In this document: positions 49,178 through 61,265 of the stretch, in pieces
Layout of the letters: the number at the start of each line of letters is the position of its first letter
Numbering within the stretch: position 1 is the stretch's first letter
Assembly (NCBI GenBank): GCA_947561715.1
Contig: OX387201.1
Location: 21,156,001-21,220,000 of the forward strand
Length of the DNA stretch: 64,000 nucleotides
Source of the DNA: Ascidia mentula
Taxonomy: Eukaryota > Chordata > Ascidiacea > Phlebobranchia > Ascidiidae
Direction: 5' to 3'
Program-made: the position numbers and the translations under genes
Notes under the pieces: generated by a model
Database searches by the model: none
What the model saw: the letters and a program-made list of their open reading frames with translations, nothing else
Told to the model about the DNA's origin: nothing

Positions 49178-49953
49178 ATGTTTCAAACGAACAACCAACA
49201 AAGTAAAGTTAGCGTTGTAAAACTTCATTACAACCAAAAACATCCGATTAAGGTTTTCAAAAACGAAGCCGTGAGACATTTGTGGGGGAATCCCCGATAT
49301 AGAAATGGTCTTGAATCGGTCGTCATCACATATCTTCTCACACTAGTCAAGGAGCCAGAAGAGAACTTTGCTGGTAATGTTTTTTTAACATTTTCGTCCA
49401 TTGTAGGGCCTAGAAAGTAAGAGGGTCGGAATGTGTTTTATTGTTTGAATTTCTTTTTTACATTCGAACATTCAATTTTTTGCCGGGTTTCATTTTTGGA
49501 GGTTATCATTAGTTCCATCGACTTTGCATCAGGCTTTGTTGAGGCAGCACCAATCTTTTCTCAAGAATGAGTAATGCGTTGGAGTTTTTTAAAGGGGTGG
49601 GATTGCTGGATGCAGATTTTGTGAAAGTCGCCGGACGGTTGTTGTACACATGCATTCTAGACCTTCGTGTGACATATTTGTACACTTTGCGACACTTAAA
49701 ATTCGTCGTTGGATCCTTCAGCGTCAGGACTTCAAGATTAGGAAGCCCTGCTCTACATATACGAGCTGCTGTCGGTCAGCTTGTTCCAGTGGCAAAAATT
49801 CTGACAAAACTCTTGCGGAATGTGAGTCTCACCAATGCGGATGACGTGGATCACAGATCTGCTTTATTCGTTACGTTATCTGGGAATTGCTGTAGTGGTG
49901 GCTACACAGTAAATATTTGGGAGTTAGTCGCAGGGTACCGGCGATGGGTCTAA
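49178..49953 (+). other. Possible unrecognised exon pair
   Basis: A 49178-49378 frame (HLWGNPRYRNGLESVVITYL) ends at a plausible donor (TTTGCTGGTAATG). A second frame starts after an acceptor (TTTTCTCAAG) at 49567 with FFKGVGLLDADFVKVAG. Amino-acid composition looks protein-like, but I recognise no family and the second piece has no clear end. It may be a decayed gene fragment. Confidence 0.25.
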
Positions 49954-51084
49954 ATGCTTTGTTCAATTCTGGGTCGATAACTGAAATCGACTTTTTATAT
50001 TCGTACTGTAATAGCAACTTATTTCTCTAACTACTCTAGTTCACATGAAATACGAAACACGTCCGTGGTCTTCTCTGTTTCTGTGTATTCGTCCGGCTGT
50101 GCTGAAAGTTACACATATCTGGCTAAAGGTGGGAATTGGCACTGCTTTAAGACATTGTTATAGCCGTAGTTTTTGACCATTTTTAAGGAAATTGAAGTGA
50201 AAGATGAGCCCTGGCGACGAAATTTTGTGTTGACCAATGACGTAAAAATATGTGCAAAAAAGGCCATGATAATAAAACACCATTTGTCCAAATCGCAACA
50301 GCTGTCATGCTATTTCTTTCTGCATCGGCTTAAGGTGTATTTTGTATGTATCTGTTTTATAAAAGCAGGTGTTCTAAACTATGGTTTTGCCCAAACCTAT
50401 AAATAAATTACATTCGTATATATTTTAATATTCTTTCTAATTTTTGGTCCATATGTTGGTTATATTGGAAACGTATTTTGATGCTTACCGAAAATACAAT
50501 TTTTTTATGGAGAGGTACCATGACCACTGATTTTGGCTTGGCATGTGATTTTTTTGGTTGTGTATCGATGCACAAAATAACCTTCAAGAGAATCAAACTA
50601 TCATGGAATACTGCTATGGATATTTTGACAATGTGAGTGGACTAAAACTGTGCAGACCTTGTTCTGAGAAATGTCCTAAGTGTAATTTCAGTCTATTTTT
50701 ACTCTATCGAAACGATTTGTTTAAATGTTTAAAATCTTCCGTCATGGATTTCAGACTTGTTTGCTGCCTCCGTTTTTCTTTACAAAAAAAAACTCCAATT
50801 TACTTTGTTTAAAGTGTCACAAGTCTAAATATTACTCGAAATATGGAAGAGAAAGCGTTAAAAAATAATTAATCTCCTCATCGTTCAGCAAAACTAATGT
50901 TTCTTGTATAAACTATATGTATATATAGGCTATAAGTTATATGTATCTATACTGTAACTAAATGTATATATGTTTTTGTAAATCCACGAAAACCATCTAA
51001 ATAGGTCGAGTTTTAAACGTAAGTTGACTTCCTGGGATTTATCTTATCGGGAAGCGGCGTAAGTTTTGACTCAAACAAAGTAAA
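49954..51084. other. No gene seen
   Basis: AT-rich. A frame at 50558-50812 has a Cys-rich patch (CRPCSEKCPKC) reminiscent of a zinc ribbon, but no partner residues or splice sites support a gene. Confidence 0.35.
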
Positions 51085-51470
51085 GACCGTGTCTCAATGG
51101 CTACAGCCACGAACTTAAAGACGCTCACCAATTTCTCGGCTTGACGTCCAATTCCGCAAATATATACAGAATTATGCATATCGCTGTCCCTCTTCACCGA
51201 CTTACGGATAAAGTAAAGAGTTCAGATTTGATCAAAGATTTACGAATGCTTTTGGTGATTCCAAGGAGTGTTTAACTTCGGCGCCCATTTTACAATACCA
51301 AATTTCGCACAGCCGTTTGTTGTCGATACAGACCCTTCCTATATCGCTGTAGGATGTTCTTTGTCGCAGAGCGTGTACGATAAAGAGAGGGCAATTGCCT
51401 ATGGGAGTAGGTCTCTAAGCAATGCCGAAAGAAACTATATAACGATTTGCCGGGCATATATCTAATGTTA
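51085..51470 (+). mobile_element. Ty3/Gypsy pol fossil (RT thumb / RNase H start)
   Basis: Motifs in order: HQFLGLTSN, then PLHRLTDK, then PFVVDTDPSYIAVGCSLSQ, then IAYGSRSLSNAERNY. This is the usual order across the end of the reverse transcriptase and the start of RNase H in Gypsy elements. The rest of pol, gag and LTRs are not present. It is a small degraded piece with a few breaks. Confidence 0.85.
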
Positions 51471-52341
51471 GTGTTATAAAAATCACTGCACAAGAAAAAA
51501 GGCACCATTGGCCCACTCGATGCAGCGTTTGGAAGTCGATGTGTTTTATCCTCTACCACCCAAGCGATCTGGGTATCAGTTTATTTTGTTTGCATGCGAT
51601 ATATTTACCTTTCCACATTTCGTTCGTCCCTGACCGATGCGTCATAAAATGGCAAACGTAACAGGTATTGCTGAAATCTCTTCGTCTTTGATTTTGGATA
51701 TTTGTGAAATGAACAAAAATGTCGGTTGAAACTTACTGTCTGAGCTATCCCCGTCACACCCGATGTTACCCTTGCACCGGTATTTGATGTTACGCCGGTT
51801 CTAATTACAACAAAATAAAATTTAGGAATGTGGTGCATAATTAAAAAGTCATATCCATAAGTAATACCCCGCCATAAACGCTCCCTGGAGAACAATAATA
51901 AATACTTTGCGACGCTCCTACAATGTTAAAACAACACATCCACGCGTCATTTGTGGAAACCTTGGGTTTTGCGTAATGTTGAGTACCCCAAGTAAGAAAG
52001 CATATTTCTTGAATGTTTTTATTCAGGTATTGGATCTTTACCGAGAAATTAGTCTTTACCGACGAAAAATAGCTGCATATAAATTTAATTCACTTTGTTC
52101 AAGATCTACCAACTTTGATCAAGATCTACCAACGGAAATTAACTGAAACTAAAATCCTTTCAACGACAAGCCTAAGACATGTGTGTTGTTTATTGAGTAT
52201 ATGTTGAGTATATGTTTCTTATTATAAGCCGACAAATGTGGCGTTCCGTCCTGTTTTGATGTTAAGCAGAAATGACTTCGTCAATCCACACACGCACGTC
52301 GGCTATCTGTGGAAGAAATTTTCTTAGTCAAGTATCAAAGG
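51471..52341. other. Intergenic; no gene seen
   Basis: AT-rich spacer between the retroelement piece and the stop codon of the minus-strand protease homologue. Contains a short local duplication (CAAGATCTACCAAC twice near 52100-52130). Confidence 0.4.
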
Positions 52342-55300
52342 TTAAGATTTCCACTCAAAACCTGGGACTTGAAGTACCTTGTCGTAGACATTCCAGATAT
52401 CGCAGACACTTTGACCGTATGACAAAACTCCATGAAGGAAGAGCTGATTACCTTGGTTGGGATGGCGGCAGACAAGACCGCCTCCACCATCGTGCTTTGA
52501 ATAAAACGATATTATTTGAAACTGCAAAAAATATGGGAATTCTTGTGACTGGCAAAGTTGTTGACGCCATGTAAGTGAAGCTTATTATCTTTAAAAGTTG
52601 GTTGCCACCAGTTTCGTTACCCGAGTTGGCAATTTCGTCCATCACCAGGTTTTCCCTCAGCATGTTTTCACTTGACCATTTTAATGTATATTATTAATAC
52701 TTACAGTGCAAAGGCCTTCCCCAGCAATGCCTTCAGCACAAAACTTTGGGTCTCCGGCGGACACGCGGAATGTTCCAAACGATGCAGTTAACGAAGAGCA
52801 ATTTGTGATCGGAACGATGTCAGAGGCATGTTGGAGCAATACGTCGGAAGCTGGACCGCTCGGGCCTGCAACAAAATCATGTTTTTCCAATGCTTTTACG
52901 GGTATAGTTTTATTAATTTATTATATTTATTTGAAATAATCTTCACCTAAGGAGAAAAAAGATCATTTTGTAGTTTACAAGGTCGAAGAAATAGGATTCA
53001 TAAACATGGTTCTCTGTAAGAGCCAGTGCAGAACCGCATGGCGAAGGGTGTGTGTTAGTTTATACGGAAAGCTGTATATACAAACTTGTTAGTCCCCAGC
53101 CCGCTACGTAGCAAGTAGTCCCGGCAAAGGAATTGCTGTCATCGTCTGTTCTTGTTCCATCTGCCACCAAGTTAACTGGCATCACAAATTGGTTGAACGT
53201 AGCTTTTCTCGACAGCTGTGGAATAAACAGTTCTTTGCTATTACTCAGTTTCGCAAGTGGATCCTCATTTATTGCAATATCAATGGTCTTTCGCAAGCAA
53301 ACTGCATGCAGTTGAACAATAGAATAGTGTGGCGGTGGACACCACGTTCGAAAATGTAACCAGTGAACTCTTAATTTGTGCAAGTTCTTTGGCAACAAAT
53401 TAATTTTTCTGGCCAAAAAACAGAAATGTAGAGCAGTAGTTGCAAAAAGTTTATTTTTAAATTCTATAAATAGGCGCTTGAATAATCCCTGTATCGACAT
53501 TTTGTTTTCACTTTAGTATCTTCCGCTTCAAAATTATACTCACTCTGAGAAGTGCAACTTTGTAGTTGAAAGTTGATTCATCATAGTTCGGATGAGTGTG
53601 ATTAGTAAATCAAATCTGGATCAAAAAAACCAAAGGCCCCTGGCAGGCTGTCGATCGCACACCGTATCAATAATAATGTATTAAAATCCCAACACGGCGA
53701 TCTTTAGACAGCTCAGATCGATTTATTTAGAGAAAAATATATTTCGCCTAAAACGGCATCATCAGTTTCTCCATTTACCAAAACTTATTCAAATAGATAC
53801 ATTATTATAGTTCGGATGAGTTATCAATTCGGATATGGTGAAGAACTGTTCTGTTCCGGAAACACTCGATCGAATCCGATCTCCCAAAACAACTCCCATC
53901 GTCTCCCTTGCGAAGCTATAGTTCGTGATATTTTGTTTTAAGGAAGTCAGTGAATACAAACAAGAAAATAAATAGCCTGGTGTTTGGTGTAGTTTAAACG
54001 ACAGAAACAAAAAAAATACCTGGGGATACCCGTGATCACCCATTCGTCAGAAATCAGAGATCCCCCAAATAAAATATTTTGCACATTAGACAACTGATAC
54101 ATGTAAGCCATAAACGGATAATCTCCTTTGCACGTTTCTTCGCCACTTATATACATTATTCCCAAAACAAAAAAATAATTCGGCTCTATTTGTTTTTGCA
54201 GTTGCTTGGCCGTAGTGTGTTCCAACAAGATTTATCAACGGCGGTTTGTCTCTAGTTACCCAGCTAATGACTGCAAAGTTTGACTTTGCTTCGCGACTTG
54301 GGTGCCAAGACCGAAGTTGCATTAATGAAATATAATAGTTGTCGTGGCCGTGTCTGAATCTTACTCAAAAATTAATACAACTAAAATATTGGTTTGGACG
54401 GGAATTTGTTAAAACAAAATTTAATGTACCCCAATTAAAATATATTCGTTAGTACAACTGGAAACTACAAAGTCAAAACATTATAAGTTACCCAAGATTC
54501 TGGGTGAAATCGTTGTCGATAAAGGAGTGGCTCGTTCTAAGCAAGTGCATGGATCCAAAAGACTAAAAAACTTCGTCCCTTAAACAAAGCAATAAGTTTT
54601 TTTTCAAGTGGAATATATTTACGAGCAAAACAAACTACAGCAGAATTGTAGCGAATGATAATTTCAAGTACGTTTACATACCGTGCTGTGACTTGCAACT
54701 TGCTACACATTCATCACACCGGGCACAATCACAATTTTGTGTGACGCAAGCTGTCGAATCTGCGGTACCTGCAACACATTCACACCATTAAGTTGTATGT
54801 GGTTTAAATACTACATATATCATAACCGCAAATTTATTTATGTTTCAATAACAGCAAGTCGTACAGGGTTTGCACCTCCAGTGGATCGGAAATGCTCACA
54901 CTCCACTTTACGTGTAATAATACTGCTCGTGAGTGGCGATGGAAAGCCGTGAGATTGGTGCAGGTGTACATGAACTCACCTGCGCACAAGGCACGACAAA
55001 GAGCACACTGAACGTCGCTGGGAAAAGGAGGTCGTTGATCTTTGCAAGTTTTTAAACAAGCTGACATGCCTGAAAACGAGCAGCAAATATTGTGACATTA
55101 TAGGATGTGCATCAGTCAGGTAAAATGTTATGAAGTATAAGAACACTGTCAGGTTTTGTACCGGCACATTCGCTAAGACAGATGCCGCATTCGGTCAGAC
55201 GGTTCATAATGGTAGTGTTTATAGGTGGGCATGTTGAACCGCCATCTTGCCAGGCCTGGATCATACATGTTGAATTGAAACCTGGAAAATGTATACAAGT

Positions 55301-57803
55301 CATCGTTGAAGCTCCTCGAATGTGATTTTTATCATAATATTATGTGAATTCAAAAAAGAGCGGCAGTCGATCAGCTTTAATATGCATGACTGAATCCGAA
55401 TATTGTCTGCAAATCCTACAAACATGTGCTTCCTCACATTTCAGTATGTACTTAAACAGGGAAATAGCACTAGCATTAAAAGTGTAAGGTTTATGTGTGC
55501 GTAATTATCCTTCTGAGGAAATTTGACTAAAATAAAAATGTCACAATGTCCGCTTTAAAGGTGCGGTTAAATCCCCGTTACGAGGCTAGCTAGCTGTGGA
55601 AACTGTTGAAATAGCTGCATTACAAAAGGAATTTAGCAAAATTATTTCGCTGTAGAGAAATTAAAAACCGTAATGAAGAGAGGTGTGAGTTGTTTTCCAC
55701 AGCCATTATTAAAATGAATGACGTCAATAAACATTTGCATTCGGTTTGATTGCTGATAAAAGGTATTCGGAGTCGACCGTCTTTTACTGCGCTGGCGTAC
55801 TCATTCAATATGATCTTTAATTATAATAGCGGCAATACTTCGCTTTTATGACATACAGTTTCTGTACGTATTACGCGAATCCGAAATACCCGAGGTTTGC
55901 CAAATCTGATCAGAAACCGACGATGCCATTGGAGAAAAATTAATTCTTCAGTTGTTTAAATAAATAATATAAGATCAAGTTCTCGAATTTATTGCCACAA
56001 GTCACGAATTCTTTTCTCCTAAGGTTTAGTGGTGATGTTCTTTCTAGGCCCGTGTGCAATAAATGTCCGGAATATAAAACTAAAGTGGTTTAACTAGTTG
56101 CTGTATGTGACTACCTTGTGGACATGTAGCTTTTAAATGTGCACGGCAGCTCGACTCCAGTTCATCAGCAGTAAAGCACATATCGTGTCGATAGCAGCTT
56201 CCGCATTCTTCAGTAACCTCATCAGCTACGCACTGCTGTGGGGGGTCGGCGAAGTCGTGCGGAATCTCCGGACGGCATTGAGCAACCCCGTTCTCCATAG
56301 CATAGTCTATTTTATAAAATTCCTGTTAGCCTATTCCGATAATCGCTTCCCATTATAGTTGCAACGATTTCCACCATTTGTTATTACCACTTGTGAAAAG
56401 CGATGTTTCAAACGTAGTTTTGGTCTTGCAATGATTACAAGGGCGAATTTTGCGCTTAACGTGAGCTTATAAAAGCTTGATTTCAAGGAAAGTGTAGACG
56501 TTAACGGAAATTATAATTTAGCAAACACGTTCAAAAAAGTTTGAAGAGCGACTGCGCAAAATAATGCATGTAACTTGACACCGAACACGTCCAACGAGAA
56601 ACTGTGGAGGTTTTTTGTACATTGTCACCAGACTACTTAATAAACATTACGCTTATGCTGTGCACTTACCGACACAGGGACTCAAGCAGGATTTGAAGTT
56701 CATTAATCGTTGTTCGTGTTGAGCAGTGAAATTGGGACAAGAAGAGGAACACAAGCTTTCGTTCATCCAACTCGTTTTTATGCAGTCGACTCCTCTCGAC
56801 GCCAAGTTTCGTAAAGAAAACTCCATCTCTGATACATTAAAATGACGCTCTTAAATATAGGACTACCGTATAATTGTTATTAAGTGTCATACCACATATA
56901 TATACTGCGCATTGTATTGTTTTCCTTTCAATGGCATATTGGTAAATTAGCGCCACGATTTTCGTAACGTAAACTCAGTCTCTGATACATTTAAATGAAA
57001 CTCTTGAAAATACAAAACTGGTCTAACGCAAAACGCAAGTTTATATTTCTTATTGTTGTTGTTCTATAACATGGGGTTAATAATTAGGTGAGCACAACAT
57101 CCCGATCATACACATTACGACAACAGCATTCCAGGTGGTACGCGAGCAGATTTTGTTGCAGCTACATGTTTCCTTGCGGTTGACATGGTTACATTAACCA
57201 CAAGGTAAAATGTTGCTGTATATTGTGGCACGCAACTCGACCAACAGCAACGTATTGCCCAAAAAGGCGACTTGTTTCAAAGGAGGACGCCATGGGCTAC
57301 CAGCGGCGAAAATATAGAGCCTCCGTATTGTAGACATTGTTATGGTTGTAGAAGATGTGCAATGGTACGTGATTACATTAATGTTGGGAAACACTGCATT
57401 ACGTAGGCGTTTATATCCTGCCCTATTGTTAAGCAATATACCGCATGTCGATCTGATGCAACCCAAGCATGTTTCGTTAGGGCTGCCCGCGCTTGGTTCT
57501 TCACACGACAACTCTCTGAAGCACCATTCGCATGTACCTGTGTTAAATGCAATTGTAATTAGTGAATCACACGAATTAGAGGAAGTTATGTTTTGATACG
57601 ATACCCGTTAAAAATATTTGTATTGGCCTAATATTTGCGTACCCTGGTGATAATACTCATGATTGAAATATATACAAATCTTCAAGAACTTTTTATAAAA
57701 CAATAACATCCATATAATAAATGTAACAGAAAAAATTACCTTGGGCTCTAGCGCATTGCAAAATATCAAAGAGTACAACCAACACAACCCAAACACACTT
57801 CAT
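52342..57803 (-). CDS. Secreted protein: six Cys-rich modules plus a serine protease homologue domain
   Basis: Exons (high to low): 57803-57740 (signal peptide, CVWVVLVVLFDILQCARAQ), then 57537-57442, 56828-56670, 56306-56115, 55281-55162, 55069-54980 and 54768-54682, each a Cys-rich module in a phase 1-1 exon (e.g. CIRSTC, CGSCYRHDMC, CGICLSEC, CALCRALC). The protease-like part: an exon ending 54020 (GGSLISDEWVIT), 53915-53801 (GVVLGDRI; LITHPNY), a piece near 53540-53600 (NYKVALLR), about 53315-53086 (CYVAGWG), 52865-52705 (KFCAEG) and 52521-52342. Trypsin's AAHC is GIPS here, the GDSGGP block reads HDGGGG, and DIALL reads KVALL. His and Ser are therefore lost, and Asp probably too, so it cannot be a classical protease. 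An insertion splits the HPNY exon (see separate entry). The start of the protease part and the 53.3-kb acceptor are not resolved. Confidence 0.75.
53598..53806 (-). mobile_element. Short insertion with 15-bp target duplication and hammerhead-like core
   Basis: The 15-bp sequence ATAGTTCGGATGAGT occurs at 53583-53597 and again at 53807-53821, bounding ~209 bp. On the minus strand the two copies fall at the codons for THPNY of the protease-like domain, so the element split one exon. The insert carries CTGATGA (53765-53759), a GCC/GGC stem and GAAAT (53745-53741), a second hammerhead-like core in this window, here more decayed. A 15-bp target duplication suggests retroposition. Confidence 0.7.
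56920..57012 (-). repeat. Partial duplicate of a Cys-module exon start
   Basis: This intronic stretch resembles the 5' end and acceptor of the exon at 56828-56670 (shared CTCTGATACATT and TTTCGTAA, with substitutions). It lacks the Cys-rich part. It looks like the leftover of an incomplete exon duplication. Confidence 0.5.
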
Positions 57804-58466
57804 TATAATTTTCTTCAGTAACCAAAAGTAACGCAACCTAGAATTACTTTAAATTGTTTCTGCTGATTTACGTGAATACAAACATAACTCTATAATCTCG
57901 TTGCAGGATATCTGCGGGACAATTAAACAGGATGCTTCGTCCCCACAGTATTATCTCCTGTTGAATCATGCATTGTTTGTGAAAAACGGCTTCAAGCTAG
58001 TAACGCGAGCGAATGCACTTATCTATTAACATTATTGTATTTTCGTAGTTTAATACACATGTGTTAAAATTATGCGTAAAAGTTACTGTGTGCGGCCGCG
58101 TATATTTTCCTGTAAAATCGTATTACGTGCATGCTTCCGTAAAAACGGCGAGGTTTTCTCGCCAGCCAATCAGAGTCGCCCAAAATATTTTTTCTCTTTT
58201 TTTCGCGAAGAAGTTACTGTAAACAGTTGTCTGCGAGGTAAGGGCGTCTGCTTGGTAAAAATGTGTGTAAATTGTCTGGTTTGCTTAATTTCAGAAAATA
58301 ATTGCGTAAAAGTATACAACGAAATCATGTTAAAAGCTTGCACTTGTCATCAAACGCTGTGAAAGATACCAGTAGAGGTAAGTATTATATAACTGATTTG
58401 TTTTTTAATTAATAATTAATTTGTTGAAATAATGGATTTGTTTTATAGGCCTATAAGTAGGCTTTT
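57804..58466. other. Intergenic between divergent genes
   Basis: Holds the presumed promoters of the minus-strand Cys-rich gene and the plus-strand SAM-like gene. An open frame at 58072-58362 has no domain pattern. I cannot assign a core promoter element with confidence. Confidence 0.4.
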
Positions 58467-60949
58467 GTGTGTGTTTCACCAACAACTCATTTTTCTAGTG
58501 TATTAATGGGCGTAATCCAAAGTGTTGGTTTTGATGTATTTAAATGTGATATGTTAACTTCTGCCAAGTTTCAAGGTATCATTTATGCTGTAGGCATGCT
58601 TGTTGTTTTGTCCAAATTTGGGTATGACTTACAAGTTGGTGATATTCAGGCAATATGTATTGTAGAATCCAACCTGTTTTTTGTTGTGTACCCCAAATTT
58701 CTTAATTTTTTCCCATAATATGGTGTGTATGAAGTCCAACATCAAGATGGTTCCTTTAAATGTATTTGCATTGATGATCTGTTGCACAAATGTACACTAT
58801 ATGTATATGGAATGGGACTAAAACAAATGGTTGTTTTAAAGCAATGCATTTGTGTTTAGGTCAGTTATATGCATAAAAATGAAAGATCTTGTAACTAAAC
58901 TTTTACCTGAACTGATTGATAACCCAGCAAAACTTGATGAGTGTGTTTCACACTTACATACACTTGGTGTCCGTGAACTTGGTGACTTCAGACACCTTAA
59001 ATTAGAGGACCTGCTGATACAATTCACCCTAGTGCAGGCAAGAAAGCTGCTTAAAGCACCTAATATAGAACCAGGTATTTTGTGTAAATTTTTTGCATAG
59101 CGTTATACCAGTCATATGTATTTAATGTTGTACACAATTGTTTTTTTCAAAGTTTCATCAAGTTCTGGATTTTCGACGGAACCGCTAGACTCCAGCTTTA
59201 GCAGTGTCGAAGCAAATACATCATTGCAATGGATTTATGAGTTTACAATCCATTGGCAACGGTGTTCCCCAGCAAACATTCAATGTTTGGAAAGTGGCAA
59301 AGTACCCAACCTCATGCAAAGAAAAGAGTTAATTCACAAGACAATAGACGAAGTATTGAAAGTAAGTACTGTTCATATAGACCTGTAAAGTTTAGTGGTG
59401 ACTGTTACAGTGTTGTTGCATATTTTTCATTTCAGCTAACACTAAAACCAGGAAGAAAGAATTTGGATAAAATTGCATATAGAATTGTTTCGAGGTATCC
59501 CAAATCCTTCCGTGATGTGGTAGATAGTGTACCAATAGGAAATGGCTATAATTCAGTTTCCAACCAGTTATTTTATCGCTGGGAAAATGTGATGAGAAAA
59601 AAGTGAAAATTGAGTGAATTTGAAGATCAGATTTCAACAGAACCCTCTACAAGCAGTAGTGGGTATGAAAATGATACCATATTTCAAAAATGGCTCCAAG
59701 AGGAATTTACCAAAAAAGAAAGAAACATGAAAGAAGTGATCGAACAAATGAAGAGTACCTTTTCGAAACAACGAAAAGACATCAACACCAATGCCAGAGT
59801 AAGCGAAATTTTTAAAAAATGGCCATTCTTGGCAACCTCACAATGTCTCATGCAACATTATGGTCAACTTATGGCTTTAAGTTATGACCCAAAGGAAATT
59901 CCTGTGAGAATGACCAATCGCAGCTATCACACATACAAGTAATAATTTGTTTTTATTAAAAATACATGCTTGTTAGGTAAACCGCATGTTTTGCAGAGCT
60001 TTGAAAGCAATGGCAAAACCATCTGTTGCTGCTTGCATTAAAGAGATTAGGCTTGAATGCAAAACAATAGGAAATAAAACTCCAAAGTCCACTTCAATTT
60101 TGGAACTTCTGGGAAGTTATTTCAAAGAAGATACCTCAACTGTTTTAAAATGCATCCAAGTGAGTGATCAGTATGCATTTTTAGGCCTCCGAATGCTTAT
60201 GCACCTAAATGTTCTTGACAGGATAACTTGCTACTGCAAGAAACGATTGAGAATGGTGATCCCAATCCGTTTATAATTGCAACAGGTATTACATTTTTTG
60301 GTTGAATTTTAGTGGTTTGGGTATAATAATGTGTTTTCCTTTTCAATTCTAGGTAGTACACCAGCATCATCCAGCTGTTATTCGCTGATTATAGAGAGGA
60401 GTTTGGTTTTTCAATGCAGTGAGTTTTTCCTGCATTCTCCGGTCTTTTTTGTTCATTCTATGTATTTAACATACAATACCCAGAAAAGGCAGCAGCAACA
60501 ATGGAATTTATTCAACGGTTTGTAAGCTCTTGCTACTCTAAATTGTTAAATGTTACATAATGTTGTATTGGTGTTTTTTTATGGCCAGACCAAGTCTCAC
60601 TATAGTCAATAGCTATATGTGACTTTGGGAAGAAAACTTTGACATGCTAAATAAAGCTAAGACCAATTTATTTTATTTAAAAACACTATATATATATCCC
60701 TTTTATGGGAGTAATCTTTTCTGTATTGCCAACAGTTATTTATGACTAAGATGCAATGTTTAGGTGCGGACAAATTTTTGGAAATGTTGCAATACATGAA
60801 AGTAAATTTTGGTTTTGTGCAGATACTTTGCTGAAATAAATCAGGCTGGTTCCAAAAGCAATAAGCGACGATGTGCAGGAGGAACACATCCAAAAGTGTT
60901 GGCCTTGGGCAGGCTAATACATTCTTTGCAGCATTCATGTACCACTTAA
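58467..60949 (+). pseudogene. Uncharacterised multi-copy family protein with SAM-like segment (SAMD3-like), broken
   Basis: Exon-like pieces: about 58467-58850, 58861-59074 (SAM-like, TLGVRELGDFRHLKLEDL), 59153-59361, 59436-59903 (IAYRIVSRYPKSFRDVV; SVSNQLFYRWENV; FQKWLQEEF), 59998-60159, 60222-60285, 60353-60517 (NIQYPEKAAATMEFIQR) and 60823-60949 (YFAEINQAGSK, stop). The pattern matches uncharacterised SAMD3-like proteins that I recall as numerous in fish and some invertebrates; their role is unknown. Breaks: TAA at 58718-58720 within the first piece, TGA at 59604-59606 between WENVMRKK and KLSEFEDQIS, and a frame change in a T-run near 60425. Splice signals remain good, so decay is recent or the breaks are sequence errors. 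Confidence 0.65.
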
Positions 60950-60964
60950 TGGTTTGCAAAGTCA

Positions 60965-61265
60965 TTCAATAAACAAATTTTTGGCAATTTTTGTGTGCAC
61001 AGTTTGCGGTTATTTTTGGGGTAAAAATTACCAGGACAATTGAGGTAAAAACTGCTGCCAGTGGTTTAGCAAGTAAATTTTACAGTGATAAAAGCAGTAA
61101 AATGTACTGGAAAATACGCGTATTTCTTACAATGAAAAGCACGTAATTTTTCCTTTTAACGTCAAAATGAACGTAAGTTTTTACGGTGCAAGTCGCAGTA
61201 GATTTTACGTGTTGAACATGTAAAAACTGTTGCCAGTGGTTTTCACAGTAAAATTTTTTAACAGT
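60965..61265. repeat. Palindrome-rich non-coding repeat, unassigned
   Basis: Contains near-repeats of CTGCCAGTGGTTT and CTGTTGCCAGTGGTTTT about 200 bp apart, each near AGTAAAATTTT, and many CAGTAAAAT/TTTTAC motifs on both strands. This resembles a non-autonomous DNA element, but I find no clear ends or target duplication. Confidence 0.35.

Noticed and set aside
52272-52574. A 100-codon plus-strand open frame
   Set aside because: It is antisense to the last exon of the serine protease homologue, which has clear family motifs on the minus strand.
58072-58362. A 96-codon plus-strand frame with many Cys residues
   Set aside because: No splice context joins it to the downstream gene and no domain is evident; probably promoter or UTR sequence.
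16093-60949. Alternative nuclear genetic code suggested by several in-frame stops
   Set aside because: The stops involve all three stop codons, occur with frameshifts, and the CUB/ZP and NACHT-LRR genes read hundreds of codons without them.
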